From: JAYOEY01 sp038120295
GTDB taxonomy: Bacteria > Pseudomonadota > Alphaproteobacteria > MPNO01 > UBA2964
Length of the DNA: 64,000 nucleotides
Direction of reading: 5' to 3'
Assembly (NCBI GenBank): GCA_038120295.1
Contig: JAYOLL010000001.1
Coordinates: forward strand, 62,001-126,000
This document shows, in pieces, positions 50,076 to 58,959 of the stretch. A program made the position numbers and the translations under genes. The notes under the pieces were generated by a model, which made no database searches, was not told the DNA's origin, and saw only the letters and a list, made by a program, of their open reading frames with translations. Each line of letters begins with the position of its first letter. Within the stretch, counting starts at the first letter, position 1.

Positions 50076-53000
50076 TCAGGCAGAGTCGCGGAGCTTCTCC
50101 GCCGTATGCAGGTCCACAGATACGAGCTGCGACACGCCTCGCTCGCCCATCGTCACGCCGAACAGACGGTCCATATGGGCCATTGTGAGCCGGTGATGCG
50201 TGACAATCAGGAAACGCGTGCCGGTCTCCGATGCGATTTCGTTGATCAGGTTGCAGAACCTTTCCACGTTGGCGTCGTCAAGCGGTGCATCGACCTCGTC
50301 CAGCACGCAGATCGGGGCAGGGTTGGTCTGGAACACTCCGAACAGAAGTGCGATCGCGGTCAGCGCCTGCTCGCCACCTGACAACAAAGAAAGGGTCTGA
50401 AGTTTTTTGCCCGGCGGACTGGCCATGATTTCGAGCCCTGCTTCCAGCGGGTCGTCCGCTTCGGTCAGTTGCAGGTGGGCCTTGCCGCCGCCGAACAGAC
50501 GGGTGAACAGCGACTGGAAATGGCCGTCGACTTCGGTAAAAGCCGCGAGGAGTCTCGCACGTCCTTCGCGGTTGAGGCTGGAAATTCCCTGTCTCAGCCG
50601 GGCTATCGCCGCCAGCAGGTCTTCGCGTTCCGTCTGCATCGACTGGATACGCTCATCGAGTTCAGCCGCTTCCGCCTCGGCGCGAAGATTGACCGGGCCC
50701 ATATTGTCGCGCTCGCGCTTCAGCTTTTCGACACGGATTTCGGTCGCTTCGAAATCCGGCAGCTTCTCGTCGTCCTCGACACCGACCGCTTCAAGCGCGT
50801 TCTGCGGCGAACAGCCGATATGTTCCTCGGCACGTTCCTTGATAGAGCTTTGCGACTGCTGGATCTGGGTAACGGCCGATTCGCATCGAACGCGTTCCTC
50901 GCGCGCTGCCGCGAGTCCGGCTTCGGCCTTGCGCCGGGCATCGCTCGCGACGGTAAGCGCCGTTTCCGCCTGCGCCAGCGCATCGGCGGCCTGATCGCGT
51001 AGCGACTCCGATTCCGAAATCTGATCGAACAGGACCGTTCTCTGTTCTGCGATTTCGGCGGGCCGCGCCTGGAGCCGCTCAAGCGTTTCGCAGGCCTGCG
51101 CCCGTCGGTCGGCATAGGCGGCGATCTGTTCTACGGCATTGTCGCGACGTCCGGTCCACGAGGAAAGTTCGGACTCTATTGCAGTAAGGCGTTCACGCCG
51201 CCGTGTAGCCTCGCGCTCAAGCGCGTCATGATCGACCTGGCGACGGTTTGCAGTCCGGCGTACTTCCGCAAGCGCTTCCCGCTGGCGCATCGCTTCCTGA
51301 CGCCGTTCATCGACATCGCCGATCATCGCCAGATCCTGCTCTGCAGCTGTCGCCGCTGCCGAGGATTCCTCGTCATCTGCACGGAGAGAGGTTGCCGTTT
51401 CTTCAATCGAGGCAAGGCGCGACCTTGCGTCTGCAAGCTTTCTGTTCTCCGCCGCTTCGCGGTCGCGAAGCTCCTGAAATGCCTTGTCGGCGTCACGGGC
51501 TGCCGCCCGTGCTTCGCGTTCAGCCTCAGTTGCGTCCGCTGCGGCCTGTCTTGCGGTCTCGAAACGAAGCCGGACATCCTCCAGGGCGCGGTCCGCGTGA
51601 TCTGCCTCCGCGGTAATGGTCTTGAGGCGGTTGCGCTGCTGCAGCCGGTTGGCGGCGCCTTCGCCTGCCTCGCCAAGAATGATGTAGCCATCCCAGCGCC
51701 AGACGGAGCCTTCCCGGCTGACGAGGCGCTGACCCTGCTGAAGGCTGCGTGAGAGCCGGCTTCCGGCTTCGTCGTCGTCAACGACCCCGATCTGGGAAAG
51801 ACGCCGCGCCAGCGCGGGGGGCGCGCTTACGGCGTCTGCCAGTGGCGTCGCTCCGGGCGGCAGCGTCGGAGGGTTCTCATAGGCTGCGAATGCTTTCCAG
51901 TGTACCGGCGCGGCCTCGTCCGCCGGCGCGCTCAGATCGTCGCCCAGCGCCGCGGCGAGCGCGAGTTCGTAACCGGGTTCGACCTGCAGCGCATCAACCA
52001 TCGGCGGCCACAAATCCGGATCACCTACGGTCAGCATGGTTTCCAGCGCATTGATTTCCGCCTTGAGGCGGGTGCATCTGGTTTCCGCTTCGCGCAACGC
52101 TTCGCGGATTTCCGACTCGCGCGAAAGCGCCTGGGCCCGGGTGGCTTCTGCACCATCTACTGCGGTCCGCGCGGCCTCCAGCGTTTCACGGGCGTTCGCA
52201 AGGGATGAAGCCAGTTCCCTGCTGTCGCCTTCGGCAGCGATCACTGTCTCTGCCTGCTCGCGGTCGCGTTCCAGTTCTTCGAGCCGGGTCCCGATACGGG
52301 CGCGGCGCTGGCCGATCTCTGCAATCCTGCGGCGCAACGCATCGCGTCGGGATTCGTCCGCCGCGATCGATTCGGTGAGGACTGTCAGCTCCTGTTCGAG
52401 ATGCTGTACTGCTACCAGCGCTTCGTCGAGCGCTGCGCGGGAGGAGACGGCTTCCGCTTCCTCATTCTGCTGGGCGGCGCGCAAGGTCCCGGCTTCGCTG
52501 GCGAGCCGTGCCAGAGCAGCCTCCGCATCGCTCTTAAGGCTCGCTTCGCGTTCGGTGTCCCCGTCGATCTGGGCGACCCGCGCCTCGACCTCGGCGCACT
52601 CGGCCAAGATGCGCTGTTCTTCCTGTTCCAGCCCGTCGCGCGCGAGGATCAGCCGTTGCAGGGCTGCTGCTGCGCGCGATTCGGCTTCGCGAAGCGGCGG
52701 CAAGCGGTCCGCTGTCTCTGCCTCACCCGTTGTTGCCGTCGCGACAGCGCTGGTCAATCCGGCTACTGTTTCTTCCGCTTGCTTCAGGCTTTCCGCAGCT
52801 GCAACGCGGTCCGCCTCGGCGCGTTTCCACTGGTGATGGAAATAGATCGCTTCCGCCTTGCGGATGTGATCGCTGAGATTCCGGTAGCGGGTCGCCTGAC
52901 GGGCTTGCCTCTTGAGGCCCTTGTACTGATCCTCAAGCGCGCCGATCACGTCTTCCAGCCGTTCGAGGTTGGTTTCAGCCGCGCGAAGCCGCAACTCCGC

Positions 53001-53537
53001 CTCATGCCGCCGCGAATGAAGACCGGTGATGCCCGCGGCTTCTTCCAGCAAATGACGCCGGTCGGCCGGTTTTGCGGAAATGAGCGCGCCGATCCTGCCC
53101 TGGCTTACCAGCGCGGTGGACCGCGCGCCTGACGAAGCGTCGGCGAATAGCGTCTGTACGTCGCGCGCCCTGACATCGTTTCCATTAACCCGATAAGCGG
53201 ATCCTTCGCCGCGCTCGATACGGCGGATAACGTCGATTTCGTCCCGATCGTTATAGGAAGGGGGGGCGTCGCGGTTCGAATTATCGAGGGTCAGCGAGAC
53301 TTCTGCGATATTGCGCGCGGGGCGCGTATCGGTGCCGCCGAAGATCACGTCTTCCATGCCGCCGCCGCGCATCTGTTTTGCGGAGGTCTCGCCCATGACC
53401 CAGCGCATCGCTTCGACGAGATTGGACTTGCCGCAGCCGTTTGGGCCGACCACGCCCGTCAGACCGGGCTCGATCCAGAGCTCGGTCGGGTCGACGAACG
53501 ATTTGAAGCCGGTAAGCCTGAGTCTCGTAAAATGCAC
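50076..53537 (-). CDS. smc: Chromosome segregation protein SMC
   Basis: 1153-residue ATPase of the chromosome-condensing SMC complex. Walker A GPNGCGKSN is at residues 31-39, followed by two long coiled coils around a hinge near residues 510-630, then the ABC signature LSLLSGGEQALTA and Walker B PICVLDEVDAPLDD at the C-terminus. Partners ScpA and ScpB are not in the window. dsbA and dciA lie just upstream on the same strand, a neighbourhood shared by many alphaproteobacteria. Confidence 0.97.
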   Translation of the reverse strand: MHFTRLRLTGFKSFVDPTELWIEPGLTGVVGPNGCGKSNLVEAMRWVMGETSAKQMRGGGMEDVIFGGTDTRPARNIAEVSLTLDNSNRDAPPSYNDRDEIDVIRRIERGEGSAYRVNGNDVRARDVQTLFADASSGARSTALVSQGRIGALISAKPADRRHLLEEAAGITGLHSRRHEAELRLRAAETNLERLEDVIGALEDQYKGLKRQARQATRYRNLSDHIRKAEAIYFHHQWKRAEADRVAAAESLKQAEETVAGLTSAVATATTGEAETADRLPPLREAESRAAAALQRLILARDGLEQEEQRILAECAEVEARVAQIDGDTEREASLKSDAEAALARLASEAGTLRAAQQNEEAEAVSSRAALDEALVAVQHLEQELTVLTESIAADESRRDALRRRIAEIGQRRARIGTRLEELERDREQAETVIAAEGDSRELASSLANARETLEAARTAVDGAEATRAQALSRESEIREALREAETRCTRLKAEINALETMLTVGDPDLWPPMVDALQVEPGYELALAAALGDDLSAPADEAAPVHWKAFAAYENPPTLPPGATPLADAVSAPPALARRLSQIGVVDDDEAGSRLSRSLQQGQRLVSREGSVWRWDGYIILGEAGEGAANRLQQRNRLKTITAEADHADRALEDVRLRFETARQAAADATEAEREARAAARDADKAFQELRDREAAENRKLADARSRLASIEETATSLRADDEESSAAATAAEQDLAMIGDVDERRQEAMRQREALAEVRRTANRRQVDHDALEREATRRRERLTAIESELSSWTGRRDNAVEQIAAYADRRAQACETLERLQARPAEIAEQRTVLFDQISESESLRDQAADALAQAETALTVASDARRKAEAGLAAAREERVRCESAVTQIQQSQSSIKERAEEHIGCSPQNALEAVGVEDDEKLPDFEATEIRVEKLKRERDNMGPVNLRAEAEAAELDERIQSMQTEREDLLAAIARLRQGISSLNREGRARLLAAFTEVDGHFQSLFTRLFGGGKAHLQLTEADDPLEAGLEIMASPPGKKLQTLSLLSGGEQALTAIALLFGVFQTNPAPICVLDEVDAPLDDANVERFCNLINEIASETGTRFLIVTHHRLTMAHMDRLFGVTMGERGVSQLVSVDLHTAEKLRDSA

Positions 53538-53585
53538 GTCTGTACCTGTCCCTGTTAACTATTGCCGTCCCACTCGGTCGGTCCG

Positions 53586-54281
53586 CTATTTGATCATCGG
53601 GTCGACGACGGCCCGAAACTGGTCCAGCGTCAGCCCGCCGCTGAATTTCTGTCCGTTTATGATGATCGTCGGCGTCGAACTGATTTCGAAAGCTTTCTGA
53701 CCGTCGATCCGCTGTTTGAGGACCGCGTCGGCGACATCCTGTTTCTTTAGACAGGCCTCGAAATCCTGCTGGCTGATGCCGCCGAGACGGGCAAGTTTCG
53801 AGAGCGCCGTCAGGGGATTGTTTGAGCGGGACCAGGTTTCCTGCTGCAGAAACATTGCGTTTATGAAGGAATGATATCGGTCGGGGCCCGCGCAGCGAGC
53901 CAACATCGAACCTGTCAGGGCCAGCTGGTCGAGAGGGAAGTCGCGATAGACCATCCGCACCTTGCCGGTATCGATGTATTCCTTCTTTACGGTCGGAAGG
54001 ACCTGATTGTGAAACGAGGCGCAGTGCGGACAGGTCAGCGAGGCGTACTCGATCAGCGTGACCGGCGCGTCCGCCTTGCCGATCACCATATCGTCCTTCG
54101 TGATTTCCACCGCGTCATATGTCTTGTCGGGAGTAGGGGCGGTCGCCTGCGCAGTCTGCGTTGCGGCGCTCGCCGGCTGGGTGCGCGCGGTTGGCTGATC
54201 GTTGCCTGTCATCTCGTAGATCACGACAACGGCGCCGATGGCGACGACGCCTCCAACAATATATACCCATATATTCCGCAT
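53586..54281 (-). CDS. DsbA-family thiol:disulfide oxidoreductase
   Basis: 231 residues. An uncleaved N-terminal anchor (about 4-22) precedes an Ala/Thr/Gln linker and a thioredoxin fold with active site CPHC at 84-87 and the cis-Pro loop SSTPTII. Proteins of this group (DsbA/BdbD-like, 'DSBA oxidoreductase') introduce or isomerise disulfides in the periplasm. GGGAGGAAAT just before the ATG supports the start. Lies between dciA and smc. Confidence 0.92.
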   Translation of the reverse strand: MRNIWVYIVGGVVAIGAVVVIYEMTGNDQPTARTQPASAATQTAQATAPTPDKTYDAVEITKDDMVIGKADAPVTLIEYASLTCPHCASFHNQVLPTVKKEYIDTGKVRMVYRDFPLDQLALTGSMLARCAGPDRYHSFINAMFLQQETWSRSNNPLTALSKLARLGGISQQDFEACLKKQDVADAVLKQRIDGQKAFEISSTPTIIINGQKFSGGLTLDQFRAVVDPMIK

Positions 54282-54377
54282 GATTTCCTCCCGTATACTA
54301 GATATAGCGTAGAGAGTGAGGTCCGGTCCAGCGCGACCTGTGGATAAAAAGCGCCCTCGGCAGACCGCGATTTTCGC

Positions 54378-54884
54378 CTATTTGCGTGATTTTCCGTCGA
54401 TTTCGAGAAGGCATCCCAGACGGGTGAGCGCCTTTCTCAGTTCGTCGTCCGAAATTTTTTCCGTCTGCGATTCGATTTGTGCGAGGCGGGCCGCATCGGG
54501 CGGGGCCGGAAGTCGCCTTGCAGCGGGTTTGCGGCGGCGTACCGGTTGCGCCTGTTTGATCGCGATCTTTCCGACAGCGCGGTATCCGCAGAAATTATTG
54601 ATACGTTCGAGCAGGACAGGTTCCATATGCTGGAGCTCCAGCGCCATGGCCCCGGATGCCGAAACATGAAGGGTGCCGTCCATCCGCGCACCGCGCGGGT
54701 AGCTGATCCTTTCCGGCGTACAGCTTTCGGCAAGAGACTCACCGACAATTTCCGGCCAGCGGGTGACGACCTCGATCGCTGAAAATCCCTGCCGGCGTAC
54801 AGCGGGCTCCGCGATCTTGGGCAGCAGGGCCGCGAGCGCGCGGGGACCTTTTCCCGTCCACTTGGTTTTAGGTGGCTGCGCCAT
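54378..54884 (-). CDS. dciA: DciA-like protein (DUF721)
   Basis: 168 residues. VVTRWPEIVGESLAESCTPERI and a segment with LHVSASGAMALELQHMEP and RINNFCGYRAVGKIAI are the DUF721 domain. DciA proteins help load the replicative helicase in bacteria lacking DnaC, which fits alphaproteobacteria. The C-terminal 45 residues are basic and probably disordered. Divergent from mutY by 87 bases. Confidence 0.87.
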   Translation of the reverse strand: MAQPPKTKWTGKGPRALAALLPKIAEPAVRRQGFSAIEVVTRWPEIVGESLAESCTPERISYPRGARMDGTLHVSASGAMALELQHMEPVLLERINNFCGYRAVGKIAIKQAQPVRRRKPAARRLPAPPDAARLAQIESQTEKISDDELRKALTRLGCLLEIDGKSRK

Positions 54885-54971
54885 AATCCGGTCTCCGGTC
54901 CGCGATTTCGGACAGTATACAGCGCTGTGCTAGCCTGTGGTTACGCCAAGTCGACAAGTTCCTGTGAATAA

Positions 54972-56057
54972 ATGGTCAAAGCTGCCAAAACTTCCCGAAA
55001 AGACGCCGCGACCCTGCGACGCCGTCTGCTGGCCTGGTACGACAGGCATCGGCGGGTCCTGCCATGGCGCGCGTCCGCCGGGAAGCGTGCCGATCCCTAT
55101 CATGTATGGCTCAGCGAAATCATGCTGCAGCAGACGACTGTGGCGACAGTAGGCCCATACTTTCTGCGTTTTCTCGAACGATGGCCTGATGTCGACTCTT
55201 TGGCGAAGGCCGACCTCGACGATGTGCTTCACGGCTGGCAGGGGCTTGGCTATTACGCTCGTGCCCGCAACCTGCATAAATGCGCCGGGGTTGTGAGCCG
55301 CGACCATGGCGGAATCTTCCCCGATAGAGAGGAGGGGCTGCGCGCTCTTCCCGGTGTCGGCGCATACACGGCGGCGGCAATCGCCGCCATAGCGTTCGGC
55401 CGTCCTGCCAGTGTGGTCGATGGTAATGTCGAACGTGTCATGGCGCGTCTGTTTGCCATCGAGACTCCGATGCCGGAGGCTAAAACGGAGATACGGGAAC
55501 GCGCGGCTGCGCTGGCCCCGACGACAGCACGTGGAAGGCCCGGCGATTACGCCCAGGCGCTGATGGATCTCGGCGCAACGATATGTACGCCGCGCAAGCC
55601 TAAATGCCTGCTTTGTCCCGTGTCCTCAGCTTGCAGCGCCTGCGCAGCCGGAATTGTAGAGGCCTTGCCGAGACGTGCGGCCAAAAAGACCAAACCCACG
55701 CGCCGGGGAGTTGCGTTCTGGGTCATTGCGCCGTCCGGAAGAATCCTTTTGCGCCGCCGCGCGGAGGCTGGGCTGCTCGGCGGGATGATGGAGGTACCGT
55801 CGACCGGCTGGCGGGAAGAAGGCTGGGATTTCGAAGAAACGGTTTCGGGGGCGCCGGTGAAAGCGGAGTGGCATGCGTTGCCCGGAATCGTTCGGCATAC
55901 CTTCACGCATTTTCACCTGGAACTGTCCGTTATGGCGACGACCGTCGATGACGATCCGGTCGACGGCATCTGGTGCCTGCCGGAACGGTTGGGAGAGCAC
56001 GCACTACCGACTGTAATGAAAAAGGTCGTCGCGCATGCGCTCAAGGCGACGGCGTAA
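54972..56057 (+). CDS. mutY: A/G-specific adenine DNA glycosylase
   Basis: 361-residue base-excision enzyme that removes adenine mispaired with 8-oxoguanine. EIMLQQTTVATV, the helix-hairpin-helix LPGVGAYTAAAIAAIAFG and catalytic Asp in VVDGNVERV are present, followed by the 4Fe-4S loop Cys-x6-Cys-x2-Cys-x5-Cys in CTPRKPKCLLCPVSSAC and a C-terminal NUDIX-like lesion-recognition domain. Convergent with the broken dehydrogenase gene. Confidence 0.96.
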   Translation: MVKAAKTSRKDAATLRRRLLAWYDRHRRVLPWRASAGKRADPYHVWLSEIMLQQTTVATVGPYFLRFLERWPDVDSLAKADLDDVLHGWQGLGYYARARNLHKCAGVVSRDHGGIFPDREEGLRALPGVGAYTAAAIAAIAFGRPASVVDGNVERVMARLFAIETPMPEAKTEIRERAAALAPTTARGRPGDYAQALMDLGATICTPRKPKCLLCPVSSACSACAAGIVEALPRRAAKKTKPTRRGVAFWVIAPSGRILLRRRAEAGLLGGMMEVPSTGWREEGWDFEETVSGAPVKAEWHALPGIVRHTFTHFHLELSVMATTVDDDPVDGIWCLPERLGEHALPTVMKKVVAHALKATA

Positions 56058-56075
56058 CGCCCGTAGCCTCGTATC

Positions 56076-57038
56076 CTAGGGCTCCTTGCCCCGTATAAGG
56101 ACAGGCGTCAGCACGTCCTCTCCGGCAAAGTGCCGCCGCAGATTTGTGAGCAGCAACTGCACGCCGTTTTCAAGCGCCTCGTGGGTGATCGCGCCCAGAT
56201 GCGGGGTCAGGACGACGTTGTCGAGTGCAAACAGCGCTTCCGGCAGATGGGGTTCCCCCTCGAACACGTCGAAACCCGCGCCGGCGATGACGCGGTTCTG
56301 CAGCGCAGTAATGACGGCGTCCGGGTCTGTAACGCTGCCGCGGGCGATGCTGACGAGAATCCCCTCGGGGCCCAGAGCGTCGAGTTCGTCGGTGGAGATC
56401 AGGTGCCGTGTCGCGTCTCCGCCGGGGCAGGCGAGCACGACATAATCGGCCCATCTGCAAAGGTCGGCCCGGTCGGCAAAGTATTTCCAGGGCAAACCCG
56501 GCTTCGCGTTAGGCCCGTGCCATCCGATATCCATCTCGAACGCCTCGGCGCGCTCGGCGATCTTGTGACCGATCCGTCCGAGCCCGACGATGCCGAGCCT
56601 CTTTCCGCCGATCGTGTGACCGCGCGGAAAGGGAACGCCTTCCGCCCATTTTCCCGCCCGCACATAGGCGTCTGCTGCAATCAGCCGGCGCGTCACCGCC
56701 ATCATCAAAAGGATCGCCATCTCGGCGACGCCGACGTCGTTGGTGCCGGGCGCATTGGCGAGCCTTATGCCCCGTTCGCGCACGGTCGGCAGATGTACGG
56801 ATTCGTATCCGACGCCGAAGCAGCAGATGATTTAGAGGTCGGGGAGGGCGGCGAGAAGGTCTGCACTGGCGCCGCCGCGGCCGTTGGTAAGCATGGCCTT
56901 CACGTCATGCCCGACCCCGGCCACGAAGGCGTCCTTGTCTTCCGCGCGCCCGTAATCGTGCACGGTGAATTCCTCGGCCAGCGCGTCGAGCACGGTCGCG
57001 GATCGTTTCTGAATGACGATGATGCCGGGCTTTTCCAT
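56076..57038 (-). pseudogene. D-2-hydroxyacid dehydrogenase interrupted by one in-frame stop
   Basis: The frame encodes about 320 residues of a D-2-hydroxyacid dehydrogenase but is cut after residue 68 by TAA at 56832-56834. Reading through gives LPDL-stop-IICCFGVGYES, where family members have Lys, so AAA to TAA explains it. Downstream all key parts remain: GLGRIG, catalytic Arg in SIARGSVTD, Glu in FEGEPHLPE and His in TPHLGAIT. The lack of other damage suggests recent inactivation, a sequencing error or a polished base mistake. It follows ccrM by 26 bases on the same strand. Confidence 0.85.
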
Positions 57039-57064
57039 CGTCAGATCTCGCCGGTCAGGTATCG

Positions 57065-58150
57065 TTATTCAGATGCGGTGCGTTCCGCCATCTCGGCGCG
57101 TACGCGTTCTCGCAGCTTGTCGATGGGGACGATCTTGCCGCGCCGTTCCACATGCCAGAAGGTCCAGCCGTTGCAGGCCGGCGCGTTCTGGACACTGGCG
57201 CCGACCTGGTGGATCGACCCGCGCGTGTCGCCGGCGACGATGCTGCCGTCGGCGTGGATCCGGGCGGAAACCCGTTTTCGGACATCGAAAAGCTGTTCGC
57301 CGGCGCGCAGGAGTCCGCGCTCGACGACCGAACCGAACGGGACGCGCGGTTCGTTGCGCTTCTCGGGCGTCGTTACAAGGGCAGCCGGATCGTCGACAGA
57401 CTTGACCGATCCGATCCGGGTACGGGCGACGGCGATATAGTCCTCATCGCGTTCGATCCCGACCCAGTCGCGTCCCAGGCGCTTGGCGACCGCGCCGGTG
57501 GTGCCGGTGCCGAAGAACGGATCAAGGACCAGATCGCCTGGATTGCTCGATGACAGGATCACACGATGAAGCAGGGATTCCGGCTTCTGGGTGGGGTGCG
57601 CCTTGCGGCCGGCATCGCGGATACGCTCTGCGCCGCCGCAGATCGGCAGCAGCCAGTCGCTGCGCATCTGCATGCCTTCGTTCAGCGCCTTCATGGCCTG
57701 GTAGTTGAAGGTCGGGCGCGCGTCCTGCGATTTGGAACACCAGATCAGGGTCTCGTGTGCGTTGGTGAAGCGTTTGCCGCGAAAATTGGGCATCGGGTTG
57801 GTCTTGCGCCAGACGATATCGTTCAGCACCCAGAACCCGAGATCCTGAAGGGCGGCTCCGACCCGGAAGATGTTGTGATAGCTGCCGATGACCCAGAGCG
57901 AGCCGGTGTCCTTGAGAAGGCGCCGGGCCGCCGACAGCCAGCCCTGCGTAAACCGGTCGTACTCGGCGAACGTGTCGAAACGGTCCCAGTCTTCTTCGAC
58001 GCCATCGACGCGCGTGTTGTTCGGGCGGTGAAGGTCGCCCGATAGCTGAAGATTGTATGGCGGGTCCGCAAAGATAAGATCGACGGACTCTTCCGGAAGC
58101 CCGTTCATGATGTCTATGCAGTCGCCCGTAAGGATTCGATTGCGTTGCAT
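57065..58150 (-). CDS. ccrM: Cell-cycle DNA adenine methyltransferase, GANTC-specific (CcrM type)
   Basis: 361-residue beta-class adenine methyltransferase. Catalytic DPPYNLQLSGDL lies near residues 29-40, and the SAM motif DPFFGTGTTGAVAKRLGR is in the C-terminal half, the beta-class order. The last 85 residues form the RAMA-type extension (VPFGSVVERGLL, GSIHQVGASVQN, CNGWTFWHVE) typical of CcrM. In alphaproteobacteria CcrM methylates GANTC late in the cell cycle and controls transcription. The ATG at 58150 is preceded by a G-rich ribosome site; the longer frame is not conserved. The upstream region is unusually rich in its own target site. Confidence 0.95.
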   Translation of the reverse strand: MQRNRILTGDCIDIMNGLPEESVDLIFADPPYNLQLSGDLHRPNNTRVDGVEEDWDRFDTFAEYDRFTQGWLSAARRLLKDTGSLWVIGSYHNIFRVGAALQDLGFWVLNDIVWRKTNPMPNFRGKRFTNAHETLIWCSKSQDARPTFNYQAMKALNEGMQMRSDWLLPICGGAERIRDAGRKAHPTQKPESLLHRVILSSSNPGDLVLDPFFGTGTTGAVAKRLGRDWVGIERDEDYIAVARTRIGSVKSVDDPAALVTTPEKRNEPRVPFGSVVERGLLRAGEQLFDVRKRVSARIHADGSIVAGDTRGSIHQVGASVQNAPACNGWTFWHVERRGKIVPIDKLRERVRAEMAERTASE

Positions 58151-58227
58151 AATGTCCCCCCGAACATTCTTGTGCCGGAATTCCCGGCCGGTTTCCCCCC
58201 GTCTCGCCACGGGTGAACGCGAACCAT

Positions 58228-58334
58228 GAGTCAGCCGGGACTCGCCGTCAATAAATTTTTTCGATTCGAATATTGGAATCAATGAGTTAGGTTATAAGGA
58301 CGCGATATGTCGGGGGTCCGACGGACGCCGACTC
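58228..58334. promoter_or_regulatory. Cluster of five GANTC sites in the ccrM control region
   Basis: GANTC occurs at 58228-58232, 58239-58243, 58263-58267, 58276-58280 and 58330-58334, within the 194-base gap that separates ccrM from rnhB. Two more lie in the first 65 bases of ccrM (58133-58137 and 58086-58090). One site per about 256 bases is expected by chance with even base use. In Caulobacter, ccrM expression is limited by methylation of GANTC sites in its leader, so autoregulation is likely. No full CtrA box (TTAA-N7-TTAA) is present here. Confidence 0.6.
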
Positions 58335-58344
58335 AATATCTGGT

Positions 58345-58959
58345 TCAGACGGGGCTGCCGTCGAGCAGGGCGGCGATCGGGGTAAAACTCTTCCGGTGGT
58401 GCGGGGTCACCCCGACCCGCTCCAGCGCGGCGCGATGTTCCGCCGTGCCGTATCCCGCGTTTCGCTCCCAGCCGTAATCCGGATACCGCACCGCCAGTCG
58501 CGCCATGATCCGGTCCCGCGTTACCTTGGCGACAATGGACGCCGCCGCGATGGAGAGCGATACCGAGTCGCCTTTCACGACTGTCCTCACGGGGCAGGGC
58601 AGGGGCGGCGCTCGATTGCCGTCGACAAGGGCGAGCGCGGGTAATTCTTCAAGCGCGTCGATCGCTCGGGCCATGGCCCTGAAGGTGGCGCCGAGAATGT
58701 TGAGCTCTGCGATCTCGGCAGGCGTCGCCGCGCCGATGCCGATGCGTGCGAACGCGGGCAGCCTGCCTGCGATCTCTTCGCGCCGGGTCGGCTTCAGCTT
58801 CTTGGAATCGTCAATCGAGGCGACCAGGTCGTCCGGCAGGCGTTTGTCATCGAGAATAACCGCCGCGGCGACCACCGGGCCCGCCCACGGCCCCCGTCCG
58901 ACCTCGTCGATTCCCGCGACGATGCCCTCGGTGCCGCATTCGAGGGAAAGGTCAGGCAT
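58345..58959 (-). CDS. rnhB: Ribonuclease HII
   Basis: 204-residue endonuclease acting on RNA-DNA hybrids and single ribonucleotides in DNA. GIDEVGRGPWAGPVVAAAVIL holds the DE of the active site, and Asp in ALVDGNRAPP and VTRDRIMARLA follow. I start at the ATG at 58959, which gives MPDLSLECGTEG before the conserved block; it overlaps the antiporter stop by eight bases. A longer frame is an antiporter shadow. Confidence 0.94.
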   Translation of the reverse strand: MPDLSLECGTEGIVAGIDEVGRGPWAGPVVAAAVILDDKRLPDDLVASIDDSKKLKPTRREEIAGRLPAFARIGIGAATPAEIAELNILGATFRAMARAIDALEELPALALVDGNRAPPLPCPVRTVVKGDSVSLSIAAASIVAKVTRDRIMARLAVRYPDYGWERNAGYGTAEHRAALERVGVTPHHRKSFTPIAALLDGSPV

